Positions 18,168-27,740 are shown, counted from the stretch's first letter. The stretch is 64,000 bases of DNA from a bacterium (GCA_024226315.1 JAAELT010000636.1:1-64000); one strand, 5' to 3'. Notes: generated by a model from the sequence alone, not told the origin. Numbers and translations: made by a program.

Positions 18168-19412
18168 ATGAGTCTCGTCTCCCGTCTACGCCACACCCTG
18201 GACAGCTTCCCCCGGCTCGCGGCCGCCTTGCGGCGCTATCCGCCCCGCAAGCTCGCCTTTCACGACGGCGCCTACCGCAACCGGGCGGCGAGCGGACCAC
18301 ACCGCCCGGGCTGCAACCTGGTCGGCTTCGCGCGCGCCGAGTTCGGCATCGGCGAGCATCTGCGTGGGGTGGCGCGGGCGTTCGAGGCGGCGGGGATCGA
18401 CTTCTCGGTGCACGACTACGACCGCACCCTGCACCGCCAGGACGACGCGACGCTGGCGCCGCGCCTGGACGCGGGCAACCCGCACCGCGCCAACCTGTTC
18501 TGCGTCAACGCCAACGGCGTGCTCGACCTCTGGGGACGGGAGCGGGCGCTGTTCTCGGAGCGCTACCAGATCGGCTACGGGTTCTGGGAGCTCTCCGACT
18601 TCCCCGAGCCGTGGCTGCCGGTGATGAACGTGCTCGACGAGATCTGGGCGCCGAGCCGCTATGTGCAAGGGGTGATCGCGGAAAAGACCGCGGTGCCGGT
18701 GCTCCACATGCCCCTGGCGGTGGACTTCGAGGTGCCCGAGGAGCACACGCGGCGCGACTTCGAGCTGGCCGAAGGCGCCCGAGTCTTCCTGTTCACCTTC
18801 GACTTCTCCTCGCGCATCCGGCGCAAGAACCCCGAAGGCGTGGTGGCGGCCTTCCGCAAAGCCTTCCCCCCCGATCGGCGCGACGTGACGCTGGTGCTCA
18901 AGACCAAGACGGTCGAGAGCGTCACCGAGCAGGTGGCCGACCGGGCGACGCTGGCCGAGCTGGTGCGCGGCGATGAGCGGATCCGGCTGATCGACGAGAC
19001 CTGGCCGCGGGGGAAGGTGCTCGACCTGATCCACTGCTGCGACGCGTACGTGTCCCTGCACCGGGCCGAGGGCTTCGGCCTGGGCATGGCCGAGGCGATG
19101 AGAATGGGCAAGCCGGTGATCGCCACCGGCTATTCGGGGAACCTGGACTTCACGCACCCGGACAACGCCCTGCTGGTGGACTACCGGTTGATCGACGTGA
19201 AGCCGGGCGAGAACTACGACCTCGAGGGTGAGTCGGTTTGGGCCGAGCCGGACGTCGAGCAGGCGGCGCGCCACATGCGACAGCTGGCCGACGACCCGGC
19301 GGTCGCCGCCGGGCTCGGACACCGCGGCCGGCAAACGATGGAAGAAGGCTTCAGCGCCCGTGCCGTGGGCGAGCGCTACCGGCTGCGGCTCGAGCGTATC
19401 GGCCTGATCTGA
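18168..19412 (+). CDS. GT4-family glycosyltransferase
   Basis: A 414-aa GT-B glycosyltransferase. The N-terminal part has GFARAEFGIGEHLRGVARAF (about residues 48-67), typical of GT4 enzymes. The C-terminal nucleotide-sugar domain has FTFDFSSRIRRKNPEGVVAA, then HRAEGFGLGMAEAMRMGKPV with the E-x7-E donor-binding motif, and ATGYSGNLDF. GT4 enzymes build surface polysaccharides in the cytoplasm. The ATG at 18168 follows GAAGGA at 7 bp; the longer upstream frame runs through the repeat region and was rejected. It is followed by three more genes on the same strand, probably one operon for a surface glycan. Confidence 0.9.
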   Translation: MSLVSRLRHTLDSFPRLAAALRRYPPRKLAFHDGAYRNRAASGPHRPGCNLVGFARAEFGIGEHLRGVARAFEAAGIDFSVHDYDRTLHRQDDATLAPRLDAGNPHRANLFCVNANGVLDLWGRERALFSERYQIGYGFWELSDFPEPWLPVMNVLDEIWAPSRYVQGVIAEKTAVPVLHMPLAVDFEVPEEHTRRDFELAEGARVFLFTFDFSSRIRRKNPEGVVAAFRKAFPPDRRDVTLVLKTKTVESVTEQVADRATLAELVRGDERIRLIDETWPRGKVLDLIHCCDAYVSLHRAEGFGLGMAEAMRMGKPVIATGYSGNLDFTHPDNALLVDYRLIDVKPGENYDLEGESVWAEPDVEQAARHMRQLADDPAVAAGLGHRGRQTMEEGFSARAVGERYRLRLERIGLI

Positions 19413-19431
19413 CCCTGACCGGCTCTTCGCG

Positions 19432-20553
19432 ATGCAGATCGTCATCATCAGCAATCGGCCGACGGTGGCCGAGGCCTCGCTGGAATACACGGAAGCGCTG
19501 ATGCCCTTCCTCACCGAGGTGGTGTACGTGTGCCCGGAGGCGCAAGCCGATCGCTTCCGGGAGGTGGCAAGCTCGCCGGAGCGGCGGCTGAAGGTCACCG
19601 TGGTGTGCGAGGAGGAGCTGCTGGGCGACGAACGCGTGGCCGCATTCAGAACGACGCGGAGCCACGTGGTGAAGAACTGGCTGCTGCGCTCGTCGCTGCC
19701 GGAGCTGCCCGATCTCGGCGACGATTTCATTCTCTCCGACGACGACTACCGGCCACTATTCGAGATCCCGCTCGAGACGTTCGTCGAAGGCGGGCGCTCG
19801 CACGCCTATTTCAACCACGAGCTCACCGCCTGGCGTGCAAACGAGACCGACTACGACCGTGGCCAGCGCCGCACCGCCGAGGCGCTGGCGCGGCGCGGCT
19901 TCCCCACACTGTCGTATTCCTCGCACATGCCGCAGATGATCCATACCCGGGTCCTGACCGAGGTCGCACGGGAGTTCGCGGAGGAGACCGAGCGCGGTGA
20001 GGAGATCGAGGAATGGAGCCTGTACTTCAACGCCGCGCGCGCCCTGCACCCCGAGCTGTTCCACTCGCCCCGGCCCTTCCGTACGCTGTGCTGGCCGGCC
20101 CTGCCGACCGATTGGCAGCTGGCGGTACGCCCCGAGGGCCCACTGTTCGAGAACTTCTATCCCGAGCTGTATGCCCCAGGCGGCCTGTTCGAGGGCATCC
20201 CGGAGCGCTTCGACGCGGCGGAGTACCACCGGCACTCGGAGGAGAAGATCCGCCGCCGGGCCGACGTTCAACGGGTCTACGACTCCGCCACGGCGGCCTT
20301 GCTGCGCCGCTCGGCCTGGGCGCTGCGCCGGCTGCTGCTGGCCTGCGATCAGCGCCTCACAGGCGCGCCAGCAATGCGTCGAGCCATGAGGTGGTGCGCC
20401 CCCGGCCCCGTGCGCAGGTTCGTCCGGGACGCCATGCGCCACGGCGACGACCCGGCCTGGTCTTTCCCCTGGTCTAAAACGCAATACGTCAAATCGCAAT
20501 ACGTCAAAACGCATTACCATAGCCGTAGGGAATCCCTCGACCAGCAACCATGA
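19432..20553 (+). CDS. Putative glycosyltransferase-like protein
   Basis: A 373-aa protein starting MQIVIISNRPTVAEASLEYT. It has a Rossmann-type start and a DDFILSDDDYRPLF segment (about residues 103-116) that looks like the DxD metal site of GT-A or Stealth-type transferases, followed by GGRSHAYFNHELTAWR and YSSHMPQMIHTRVL. No family is certain. It starts 19 bp after the GT4 gene, so it is probably a partner in the same glycan pathway. The last 20 codons contain a 15-bp direct repeat (20476-20520) and look like degenerate filler. Confidence 0.6.
   Translation: MQIVIISNRPTVAEASLEYTEALMPFLTEVVYVCPEAQADRFREVASSPERRLKVTVVCEEELLGDERVAAFRTTRSHVVKNWLLRSSLPELPDLGDDFILSDDDYRPLFEIPLETFVEGGRSHAYFNHELTAWRANETDYDRGQRRTAEALARRGFPTLSYSSHMPQMIHTRVLTEVAREFAEETERGEEIEEWSLYFNAARALHPELFHSPRPFRTLCWPALPTDWQLAVRPEGPLFENFYPELYAPGGLFEGIPERFDAAEYHRHSEEKIRRRADVQRVYDSATAALLRRSAWALRRLLLACDQRLTGAPAMRRAMRWCAPGPVRRFVRDAMRHGDDPAWSFPWSKTQYVKSQYVKTHYHSRRESLDQQP
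20476..20520. repeat. Three 15-bp direct repeats at the 3' end of a gene
   Basis: Units aaaacgcaatacgtc, aaatcgcaatacgtc and aaaacgcattaccat lie head to tail inside the last codons of the preceding gene, adding KTQYVKSQYVKTHYH to the protein. AT content is much higher than in the surroundings, suggesting a slipped-strand expansion. Confidence 0.7.
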
Positions 20554-20563
20554 GTCGCCGATC

Positions 20564-21724
20564 ATGAGCTTCGAGACACTGGAAAATACCTGGAATGCCC
20601 TGGGTAAGTCCGATCCGCTGTGGGCCATCCTGTCTCATCCCGAGGCTGAGGGCGGCAAGTGGCCACGGGACCGCTTCTTCGCCACCGGCGAGCTCGAGAT
20701 CAGCTGGATCCTGGACGAGATCCAGCATCTCGGCCTGCCCCTGCACCCGGGCACGGTGCTCGACTTCGGCTGCGGCGTCGGCCGCGCCACCCGGGCTCTG
20801 GCGCGGCGATTCGAGAACACCCATGGCGTCGACCTGGCGCCGTCGATGATCGACCTGGCGCGTGAGCTCGATCCGGGGTCGGGTATTTATTACCACCTGC
20901 ACGGCCGGCCGGACCTGAATCTATTCGACGACGCCAGCTTCGATTTCGTCTACTCGCGGCTGGTGCTTCAGCACATGTCTCCGGACCTGAGCCTGGCATA
21001 CATCCCGGAGCTCGTCCGGGTGCTGCGCCCAGGCGGCCTGATCGCCTTTCAGCTGCCGAGCCGCGACGGTGCCGGTGACGCGCCGCTGCTCGCCGCCCTT
21101 CTGCGTCCGTCCGCTCGCTTCGCCGCCGAGATCACCACCGGGGTGAGCGCTCTCGAGCTGCGAGCCAACGAACGGCGCGCGATCCGGGTGAGAGTGACCA
21201 ACGCCGGCCTCTGTAGCTGGCAGTCGGAAACGGACTCGGACGGTCTGGTGCAGATCCGCCTCGGCAACCACTGGCTCGACGCCCACGGCGCGATGTCGCG
21301 GTTCGACGACGGTCGCACGCCGCTGCCGGTGACCCTCGGCCCGGGCGAGGCGACGGAGGTGGATCTGACCGTCACCGCACCGGCTCACGGTGGCGATCAT
21401 CTGCTGGAGCTCGACCTGGTGCAGGAAGACCTGTCCTGGTTTCGCGACAAGGGTGGCGCTACGACCAGAATTCCGGTGCGCGTGCATGGCGATGAGCCGC
21501 GGCTCGCCCCCGCCTGGCGGCGCCTGGCGGCGCGCATTTCCGCGGGTCTCGGGCGCGGCGGGCGACCGGCCGGTGGCAAGACGCCGTTCGAGATGCACAA
21601 TGTGTCGGTCGGCGCCGTTGCCGGTGCCGTGCGCGGCGCCGGCGGCGAGCTGCTGGCGATGCAGCGCGACGGCACGATGCGCGACGGCTGGCCGAGCTAC
21701 TTCTACTTCCTCACCCGGCGGTAG
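20564..21724 (+). CDS. SAM-dependent methyltransferase with beta-sandwich insertion
   Basis: A 386-aa class I methyltransferase. Motif I is VLDFGCGVGRATRALARRF (about residues 63-81), the acidic loop after beta-2 is THGVDLAPSMIDLA, and the core ends with LRVLRPGGLIAFQLPS-type sequence near 150-165. A beta-sandwich module follows (~190-310: RVRVTNAGLCSWQ, QIRLGNHWLD, RTPLPVTLGPGEATEVDLTV, HLLELDLVQEDLSWF), a type often attached to glycan-modifying enzymes. The end returns to a methyltransferase-like DGWPSYFYFLTRR. It is likely to methylate a sugar or glycan intermediate in the same pathway as the two preceding genes. Confidence 0.8.
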   Translation: MSFETLENTWNALGKSDPLWAILSHPEAEGGKWPRDRFFATGELEISWILDEIQHLGLPLHPGTVLDFGCGVGRATRALARRFENTHGVDLAPSMIDLARELDPGSGIYYHLHGRPDLNLFDDASFDFVYSRLVLQHMSPDLSLAYIPELVRVLRPGGLIAFQLPSRDGAGDAPLLAALLRPSARFAAEITTGVSALELRANERRAIRVRVTNAGLCSWQSETDSDGLVQIRLGNHWLDAHGAMSRFDDGRTPLPVTLGPGEATEVDLTVTAPAHGGDHLLELDLVQEDLSWFRDKGGATTRIPVRVHGDEPRLAPAWRRLAARISAGLGRGGRPAGGKTPFEMHNVSVGAVAGAVRGAGGELLAMQRDGTMRDGWPSYFYFLTRR

Positions 21725-21730
21725 CTGGTG

Positions 21731-22726
21731 ATGACCTCCGGCGTCGTCATCCGGCCGTTCGAGGGGACCGAGGCGGAATACGAGGCCATCGCCGCGGTCG
21801 AGCGCGCCGCGCAGCCGGACTTCGAGGCCGACGCCGTGTCCTGCCGGTATCAGGACGCGACCAGCGACCCGAAGTACCTGCGCCAACGCTTCGTGGCCGA
21901 GGAGGGCGGCCGGCTGGTAGCCACGGGCCTGTGCTGCGAGCCGACCTGGGCCTGGGAGCCCGGCAAGTATTTCATCCACTTCAACGCCGACCCGCGGCGC
22001 GCCGACGCCTCGACGGCCGAGATGCTATTTCGGCACGTGATGAAGTTCCTGGCCGATCGCCGGCCGCGCCTGGTCACGATCTACGCGCGCGCCGACGCCG
22101 AAACCAAGCTGCGGATCCTCGCCGGAGCCGGTTTTCGCGAGGTGACGCGCTTTCCGGTCTCCCAGCTCGACCTGGCGAGGTTCGACCCGTCGGCCCACGA
22201 GCCGTTGCTCGACGAGCTGACGGCGTCCGGGATCCGCCTGCGCTCGTTCTCGGAGCTCGAGCCCGAGGACGATCGCTGCCGGCACAAGCTGCACGAGCTG
22301 CACTGGCGGATCACCCGCGAGCTGCCGCTGCCCGAGCGCCCGACCCGTCCGACGTTCGCCGAATTCTCGCGCGCCGAGCTCGATCATCCTGGCTTCCTGC
22401 CCGGATCGTGGATCATCGCCACGGCGGGCGAACGCTTTGTCGGCACCGCCCACCTGGCGGCGACGCAGGGCTCCAGGGAGAAGCTCACCACCGGCCTCAC
22501 GGGGGTGCTGCCCTCCTACCGGCGGCGCGGCATTGCGCGCGCGCTGAAGGCCCGCAGCCTCGGTTTCGCCAAGAGCCAGGGCACCCGCTGGGTGGTCACC
22601 AGCAACCGTGAGGACCACCCGATGTACGCGCTCAACCTGGAGCTCGGCTTCGAGTCGCGGCCGGCCCTGCTGTTTTTCGAGAAGCGCTCGAACGGCATGA
22701 AGGAAGACGGCGATCATGACCGATAG
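21731..22726 (+). CDS. Double GNAT-domain acetyltransferase
   Basis: A 331-aa protein with two GNAT units. The first spans ~1-165 (IRPFEGTEAEYEAIAAVERA, GGRLVATGLCCEP, FRHVMKFLADRRPRLV). The second spans ~170-331 and has the acetyl-CoA binding block TGVLPSYRRRGIARALKARS (Q/RxxGxA type), then WVVTSNREDHPMYALNLELGF, the usual C-terminal motif. The ATG at 21731 comes 7 bp after the methyltransferase stop. The end overlaps the sigma factor start by 11 bp. The substrate cannot be told from sequence. Confidence 0.85.
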   Translation: MTSGVVIRPFEGTEAEYEAIAAVERAAQPDFEADAVSCRYQDATSDPKYLRQRFVAEEGGRLVATGLCCEPTWAWEPGKYFIHFNADPRRADASTAEMLFRHVMKFLADRRPRLVTIYARADAETKLRILAGAGFREVTRFPVSQLDLARFDPSAHEPLLDELTASGIRLRSFSELEPEDDRCRHKLHELHWRITRELPLPERPTRPTFAEFSRAELDHPGFLPGSWIIATAGERFVGTAHLAATQGSREKLTTGLTGVLPSYRRRGIARALKARSLGFAKSQGTRWVVTSNREDHPMYALNLELGFESRPALLFFEKRSNGMKEDGDHDR

Positions 22727-23279
22727 CAGCGGCGAGGTGACCCGCCTGCTGACGCGCTGGCAGGGCGGTGAGGACGACGCCCAGCAGGAGCTCGTCGGAC
22801 TGGTCTACGACGAGCTACGGCGCATCGCGCGCAACTACATGCGGCGCGAGCGCTCCGACCACACGCTACAGGCCACGGCGCTGGTCAACGAGGCTTTTCT
22901 GCGCCTGCTGCGCCAGGCCACGTTCAACGACCGCGCCCACTTTTTCCGCGCCGCCGCCCAGGCGATGCGCCGGATCCTGGTCGACCACGCAAGGCGCACC
23001 AGGGCCGGCACTCGCATCCCACGGGAGGAACAGCTGCCGCTCGAGCTGGCGACCGAGCCGGCGCTGGCACCACGCACCGAGGTGCTCGAGCTCGATCAGG
23101 CGCTGTCGAAGCTCGCCGAGCTCGACCCCGAGCTCGCCCAGGTCGTGGAGCTGCGATGCTTCGCCGGCCTGACCATCCGCGAGGTGGCGGAGATCCTGGA
23201 GGTCTCCGAGGCCACGGTGTCGCGCGAGTGGCGCATGGCCAAGGGTTGGCTGCGGCAGGAGCTCGCCAGCTCAACGTAG
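22716..23279 (+). CDS. ECF-type sigma factor (SigX6-like)
   Basis: A 187-aa sigma-70 family protein of the type annotated as 'ECF-like sigma factor'. Region 2 is VTRLLTRWQGGEDDAQQELV, LVYDELRRIARNYMRRERSD, TLQATALVNEAFLRLLRQ and NDRAHFFRAAAQAMRRILVD. Region 4 is LAELDPELAQVVELRCFAGLT and IREVAEILEVSEATVSREWR. Members of this group commonly sit beside PknB-type kinases; here an amidohydrolase gene follows and a damaged kinase gene lies just behind it. It overlaps the GNAT gene, with AGGAAG at the ribosome-binding site. Confidence 0.9.
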   Translation: MTDSSGEVTRLLTRWQGGEDDAQQELVGLVYDELRRIARNYMRRERSDHTLQATALVNEAFLRLLRQATFNDRAHFFRAAAQAMRRILVDHARRTRAGTRIPREEQLPLELATEPALAPRTEVLELDQALSKLAELDPELAQVVELRCFAGLTIREVAEILEVSEATVSREWRMAKGWLRQELASST

Positions 23280-23302
23280 AATAGAAGAAAAGGAGGGTCG
23301 AC

Positions 23303-26300
23303 ATGCGCATCAACGTCCACACCCACATCTTCAACCTGGCGGTGATGACCACGCCGCGCATGGTCGAGGTCGTGCGCGAGCGCCTCGCCGGCGAGATCGA
23401 CATCGACATCCTCGGCGACGTCGCGGCCGATCTGGTGGACGACATCCTGGAAGGCATCGCCGACCTCAACGAAGAAGCGCTCCTGCGCACCGTCCTGCGC
23501 CGGCTCACCGGCGCAGGCGACTTCAGGTCGCTGCTCGAGGACGTCGCCGACGACGTGCCGCGCGAGTTGCGCGAGCTACTGGCCGGCGCGCTCGAAGAAG
23601 AGAGCCTCGGGCTGCTGGGCCGCGGGATCGACTGGGTGATCCGGCGCTTCCGGCGCCGGGGCGACGACTTCCGGCGCAGCGACCTGCACGACATCCTCGA
23701 GGCCCTGAGGATCGCCGCCCAGGCAGACATCGCCGGCGTCGCCGACTGGCTGATGCGCCAGCTCGACCCCGCCGACGCCGCCGTGGCCCTGACGCTCGAC
23801 ATCACCGACGGCCAGGGCGACGACAGCGAGATCTGGGAGCGGCAGCTTCAACAGACCTCCGACGCGATCTTCGCCTACCCCGGGAGGCTGCTGCCGTTCG
23901 TGGCCGTCAACTCGCTGCGTCCCGACCATTTCGAGATCATGACGAACGCGCTCGAGAAACGCGGCTACGTGGGCGTCAAGCTCTATCCGAGCCTGGGATA
24001 CACCGTCGACAGCGACGCCATGATGCGGGTCTACCGCTACTGCCACGAGCACGGGGTGCCGCTCCTGATGCACTGCAACAGAAGCGGCTTCGTGGTCTCG
24101 GACGATTCCTTCAAGAACGCCGACCCGAGCCACTGGCGGCCGATCCTGGAACGGTTCGAGGGCCTCAAGATCTGCTTCGCGCACTTCGGCGGCAGCAGCG
24201 ACCTGACCAAGGAGGAGCTGCCGCCCGAATCCTGGGCGCGGGTGATCCTCGACCTGATGCAGGCGCACGACGGCGTCTACACCGATATCGCCTTTCACCG
24301 GGCGCCGATGGAAAGCGACGAGCTCGCCGAAGGGTACTTCCGGCGCCTGTCCGGTTTTCTCGACCACCCGCTCGTCCGCGACCGCGTGTTGTTCGGCACC
24401 GACTTCTGGCTGATCCGCTCGCGCCTGTCGGAGGCCAATCACTGGAAGTTCTTCGAGGAGCGGCTGTCGGCGGAGCATTTCAAGCGGATCGCCGAGATCA
24501 ACACCCGGCGCTTCCTGGGTCTGGACGGCGGCAACGACGCCGCCCAAGACTTCGTCGACTTCGTGGCCGCCAGGCCAGACCGCATCGAATCGCCGCCGGC
24601 CGCCTGGCTGCTCGACGCGGTGGGGACGCGGCCCGGCGGCGCGCAGGCCCGCGCGGCCCTCGAAGCGGTGGCCGTTCGCCGCTCACCGGCACGCAACTTC
24701 TTCGTGCGCCTGTGGCGGGAGCTGCTCGACCAGGTGGCCAGCCGCACCCTGGCCGAGGGGCTCGACGTCGACCTCGAAGGCGACCTCGACGACCTGGGCA
24801 GCTCGTTTCGCGGCGGCACCATCGGCTTCGAGGCCGGCGCCGGCCTGGCGGTCAAGGTCTTCAACGCGGAGACCTTCGGCGACGACGCGGCCACCGACCA
24901 GGACGGCGTCCTGCTGCCGCACCCTGACGGCGAGAGCGAGATCGAACGGCTCGGCCGCCAGGTCGAGCCCGCCGACGGGCGCGCCTGGCTCAAGTACCGC
25001 GTCGAGGCGCGGCTGGCCGGCGACCTGGACGTGGAGTCGGTCGGGCTCGGCGTCAACGCGGAGAAGAGCGTGGTGCTCACCGACTACCGCGCCCACCGAC
25101 CCGACGAGACACTACGCGAGGCGATCCGCTCCGACCTCACCCGGCCGCGCTTCGCGCTCAGCCGCTCCGACGTGCGGCGCCTGGGTGACGGCGACGCGGT
25201 GGGCTTCGAGCTACGCGGGAAGCTCGGCGGCCGCGTCACCCTCAGCTGGCGCGACGTCTTCACCAGCGGCATCGACGTCCTGGCCGGGGTGATCCCGGGC
25301 GCCTCGACGATCGCGGTGCGCGTCGACGCCGCCGCCAGCATCACCGCCCGCGTCACCCTGGAGGACGACTTCCGAGTCGTCTTCTCGCGCCACGGCGAGG
25401 ACTTCCAGGCGGCGGTGCGCAAGGTGAAGGCGCGTGGCGCGTCGTTCACCGGCTCGCTCGAGGTCGGCGTCGAGCTCGACGACCCCGGCGTGGTGCGCGA
25501 CGCGCTCGACCAGCTGGTGGCCGAGGCCGTGGGCGAGGACTTGGGCGCCCTCCAGGCGCTGCTCGAACGGCCGGAGGCCGGCTCGAGCGCCGAGGAGGAG
25601 CTGCTCGATCAATTGGAGGAGCGTTTGCAGGCGGCAGGGCTGGACGAGGTGCGCGACGCGCTGGCGAGCCTGCAGGATCGGCTGACCAGCGAGATCGACG
25701 ACATCGCGCGGGCCCGGATCAAGGCCGGCTTCGTCTACGAGTACCGGCGCATGGAAACCCACGCCACCTTGCTCGAGGCGCGCTTCCCGGGCGAGGTTCT
25801 CGAGCACGTGCACCACCAGCTGGTGCAGGGCGACCTCACCGGGGTGCTGGAACGCGCCGCCGAGGAAAACCCGCAGGTGGAGCTGTGCCAGTTCCTGCGC
25901 CAGCGCGAGCTCACGCGCCGGCACTCCTGGGGCTTCTCGCTCGGGCCGCTCGCCGGCACCGACGAGCGCAAATCGGTGCTGCGCGAGCACCAGGACGCCG
26001 AGGACCAGAAGATGATCGCCTTCCTCGGCACCCGCGGCTACGAGGCGAGCTGGGACGGCGCGGCGCTCTGGGGCTGGTCGGTGGACCTGCGGGCGGACAT
26101 GGCCGAGTTCGAGAGCGCGCCGAAGATCGAAGACTTCGAGTACGGCCTGGCCGTCGAGATGACCTGGAACCGGCGGCTCACCAAGACGGCGCTGCGCCAG
26201 TGCATCGACGCGGCGGTGCTGTGGCGGGCGCTGCCCGAGGGCGTGGACGCCTTCGCCGCCGCCGAGCAGCGCTTCGTCGAGGCGGGGCTGCGCGACAAGC

Positions 26301-26938
26301 GCGTGCCGATCGCGCTCGAGCTGGTCTTCGATCACCAGGCTCTGGGGAGCCTGCTGCCCACCGCCGCCGCGGCCGGCGACGACAAGCTGGCGGCGGCGCT
26401 GGCGGCGGCCATGCCCTACCGCAAGTCGGCGTCGCACGGCGATCCCGAGACTCGGCGTGAGGCCTACGAACAGACCTGGTTCGAGTACCTGCGCGCGGAG
26501 CCCGCGCGGCAGGAGATCGAGCGCGACTGGGCTCTGCTCTCCTCGAAGCGCCTGCGCGCGTCGGGGCTGATCCACCAGGCGCTGATGGAGCACGGCAACG
26601 ACAACCGCTGGCGCGACCGGCTGTGGACCTTCGGCGGCATGATCACCATCAACGGCTCGCCGTCGGCCCGGCTACGCGACTTCCGCCGCGGTCTGCGGCT
26701 GCTGTCCGCGGCCCTGGGCGCCGGCTCCGACGAGCCACCGGAGAGCATCGAGACGCGCCTGTTCCAGCCGCTGCAGCGCTTCTGGCAGCAGACCCACCAC
26801 GTGCGCGCGCTCGGCGTTCTGCTCCTCGACGCCGCCCGCGCCGCCGGCACCCGCGAGGGTATCCGCGCGACGCTGGTGGCCGAGATCACGGGGAACGGGA
26901 GAAGCGAGGCGCTGATCCTGGGTCAGGCGAGCCGCTGA
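23303..26938 (+). CDS. Giant amidohydrolase with long uncharacterised C-terminal region
   Basis: A 1211-aa protein. Residues 1-~410 are a metal-dependent TIM-barrel hydrolase of the amidohydrolase_2 type: HxH near the start (NVHTHIF, His6 and His8), GYVGVKLYPSLGYT, metal His in LLMHCNRSGF, His in ICFAHFGGSS and catalytic Asp in VLFGTDFWL. The remaining ~800 residues have no motif I recognise: an acidic, coiled-coil-prone part (LEERLQAAGLDEVRDALASL) and alternating beta-rich parts. The family is normally ~300 aa, so this is an unusual fusion. AGGAGGG precedes the ATG; the gene is 23 bp after the sigma factor. Its 3' end overlaps the convergent kinase gene by 53 bp. Confidence 0.75.
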   Translation: MRINVHTHIFNLAVMTTPRMVEVVRERLAGEIDIDILGDVAADLVDDILEGIADLNEEALLRTVLRRLTGAGDFRSLLEDVADDVPRELRELLAGALEEESLGLLGRGIDWVIRRFRRRGDDFRRSDLHDILEALRIAAQADIAGVADWLMRQLDPADAAVALTLDITDGQGDDSEIWERQLQQTSDAIFAYPGRLLPFVAVNSLRPDHFEIMTNALEKRGYVGVKLYPSLGYTVDSDAMMRVYRYCHEHGVPLLMHCNRSGFVVSDDSFKNADPSHWRPILERFEGLKICFAHFGGSSDLTKEELPPESWARVILDLMQAHDGVYTDIAFHRAPMESDELAEGYFRRLSGFLDHPLVRDRVLFGTDFWLIRSRLSEANHWKFFEERLSAEHFKRIAEINTRRFLGLDGGNDAAQDFVDFVAARPDRIESPPAAWLLDAVGTRPGGAQARAALEAVAVRRSPARNFFVRLWRELLDQVASRTLAEGLDVDLEGDLDDLGSSFRGGTIGFEAGAGLAVKVFNAETFGDDAATDQDGVLLPHPDGESEIERLGRQVEPADGRAWLKYRVEARLAGDLDVESVGLGVNAEKSVVLTDYRAHRPDETLREAIRSDLTRPRFALSRSDVRRLGDGDAVGFELRGKLGGRVTLSWRDVFTSGIDVLAGVIPGASTIAVRVDAAASITARVTLEDDFRVVFSRHGEDFQAAVRKVKARGASFTGSLEVGVELDDPGVVRDALDQLVAEAVGEDLGALQALLERPEAGSSAEEELLDQLEERLQAAGLDEVRDALASLQDRLTSEIDDIARARIKAGFVYEYRRMETHATLLEARFPGEVLEHVHHQLVQGDLTGVLERAAEENPQVELCQFLRQRELTRRHSWGFSLGPLAGTDERKSVLREHQDAEDQKMIAFLGTRGYEASWDGAALWGWSVDLRADMAEFESAPKIEDFEYGLAVEMTWNRRLTKTALRQCIDAAVLWRALPEGVDAFAAAEQRFVEAGLRDKRVPIALELVFDHQALGSLLPTAAAAGDDKLAAALAAAMPYRKSASHGDPETRREAYEQTWFEYLRAEPARQEIERDWALLSSKRLRASGLIHQALMEHGNDNRWRDRLWTFGGMITINGSPSARLRDFRRGLRLLSAALGAGSDEPPESIETRLFQPLQRFWQQTHHVRALGVLLLDAARAAGTREGIRATLVAEITGNGRSEALILGQASR

Positions 26939-27740
26939 CCGAGCGGCGACCTCCATCCAGGATCGCGTCGGCGCGGCGGACGAACAGCTCGAGGCCGGCG
27001 GCGCCGGCCTCGTCGCGTAGGGACTCCAGCTGACGCCGCCCCGCCACCGCGTCGCCCGACCGCAGCTCGAGCTCGCCGGCCGCCACGCGGGCCTCGAAGT
27101 CGACGAGCGCGAAGCCCGCCGCCGCTGCCCGCTCGGAGACGCCTCGCAACGAGCTCAGCAGAATCCGGGCGTCGGCCGGCTTCTGCCCCAGGGTGGTCGA
27201 AGCGCGCACGCCCATGAGCGCGCCCCGCTCCACCAGCTTCATCGCCAGATAGGGCTGCCCCGCGACCTCGCCCGTCTCGTAGACGTCGAGCACGTGCCGG
27301 TGGTCGATCCGGGCCTGCAGCTCGGCCTCGCGCCGGAACCGCTCGGCGGTGCGCGGCGACAGCCGGTTGAGGAACTTCAAAGCGACGCGGCGCTTGAGGC
27401 GCGGATCCCAGGCCCGAAACACCACCCCCATGCCGCCGTGGCCGATCGGCTCGAGCTCGGTGAACCGATCCCAGCCGTCGAGCTCGGCGAGCAGCTCTCC
27501 CGTGGCCTGTTGCGTGTCGGTGGCCGGGGCCTCGGGCTCGCGACATAATGCCTCGTGAGACAGTGCCTGCAGCGAGCCGGTCGGCTCCTCGGCCAGAGCC
27601 AGCAGGCCCAGGATCTCGCCGGCGAGCTCGGTGTCGTCGCCGCACGCATCGGCGACCAGCAATTCCCGCGCCCCCGCCTGGTGCTCTGCGGCCTCGAGAA
27701 AGATCTGCTTGATTCTCTGGAACCTGGCGCTCGTGGACAT
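26886..27740 (-). pseudogene. Internally deleted Ser/Thr kinase-TPR gene
   Basis: A 284-aa ORF that starts like a full PknB-type kinase: an N-terminal helix region (MSTSARFQRIKQIFLEA), glycine loop IGHGGMGVVFRAWD and Lys in RRVALKFLNRL (~residues 98-125), then QPYLAMKLVERGAL at the hinge. There it jumps in frame to the very end of the TPR region normally found ~600 residues later (ILLSSLRGVSERAAAAGFAL, ARVAAGELELRSGDAVAGR). The catalytic HRD loop and DFG motif are absent, so it cannot phosphorylate. The frame is kept, so a protein may still be made. The ATG at 27740 was chosen; its 3' end overlaps the amidohydrolase gene. Confidence 0.75.

Noticed and set aside
17684..18976. Long plus-strand open frame before and across the glycosyltransferase gene
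   Set aside because: It is an out-of-frame shadow: Arg/Gly/Pro-rich with no family signal, whereas the other frame gives a clear GT4 enzyme.
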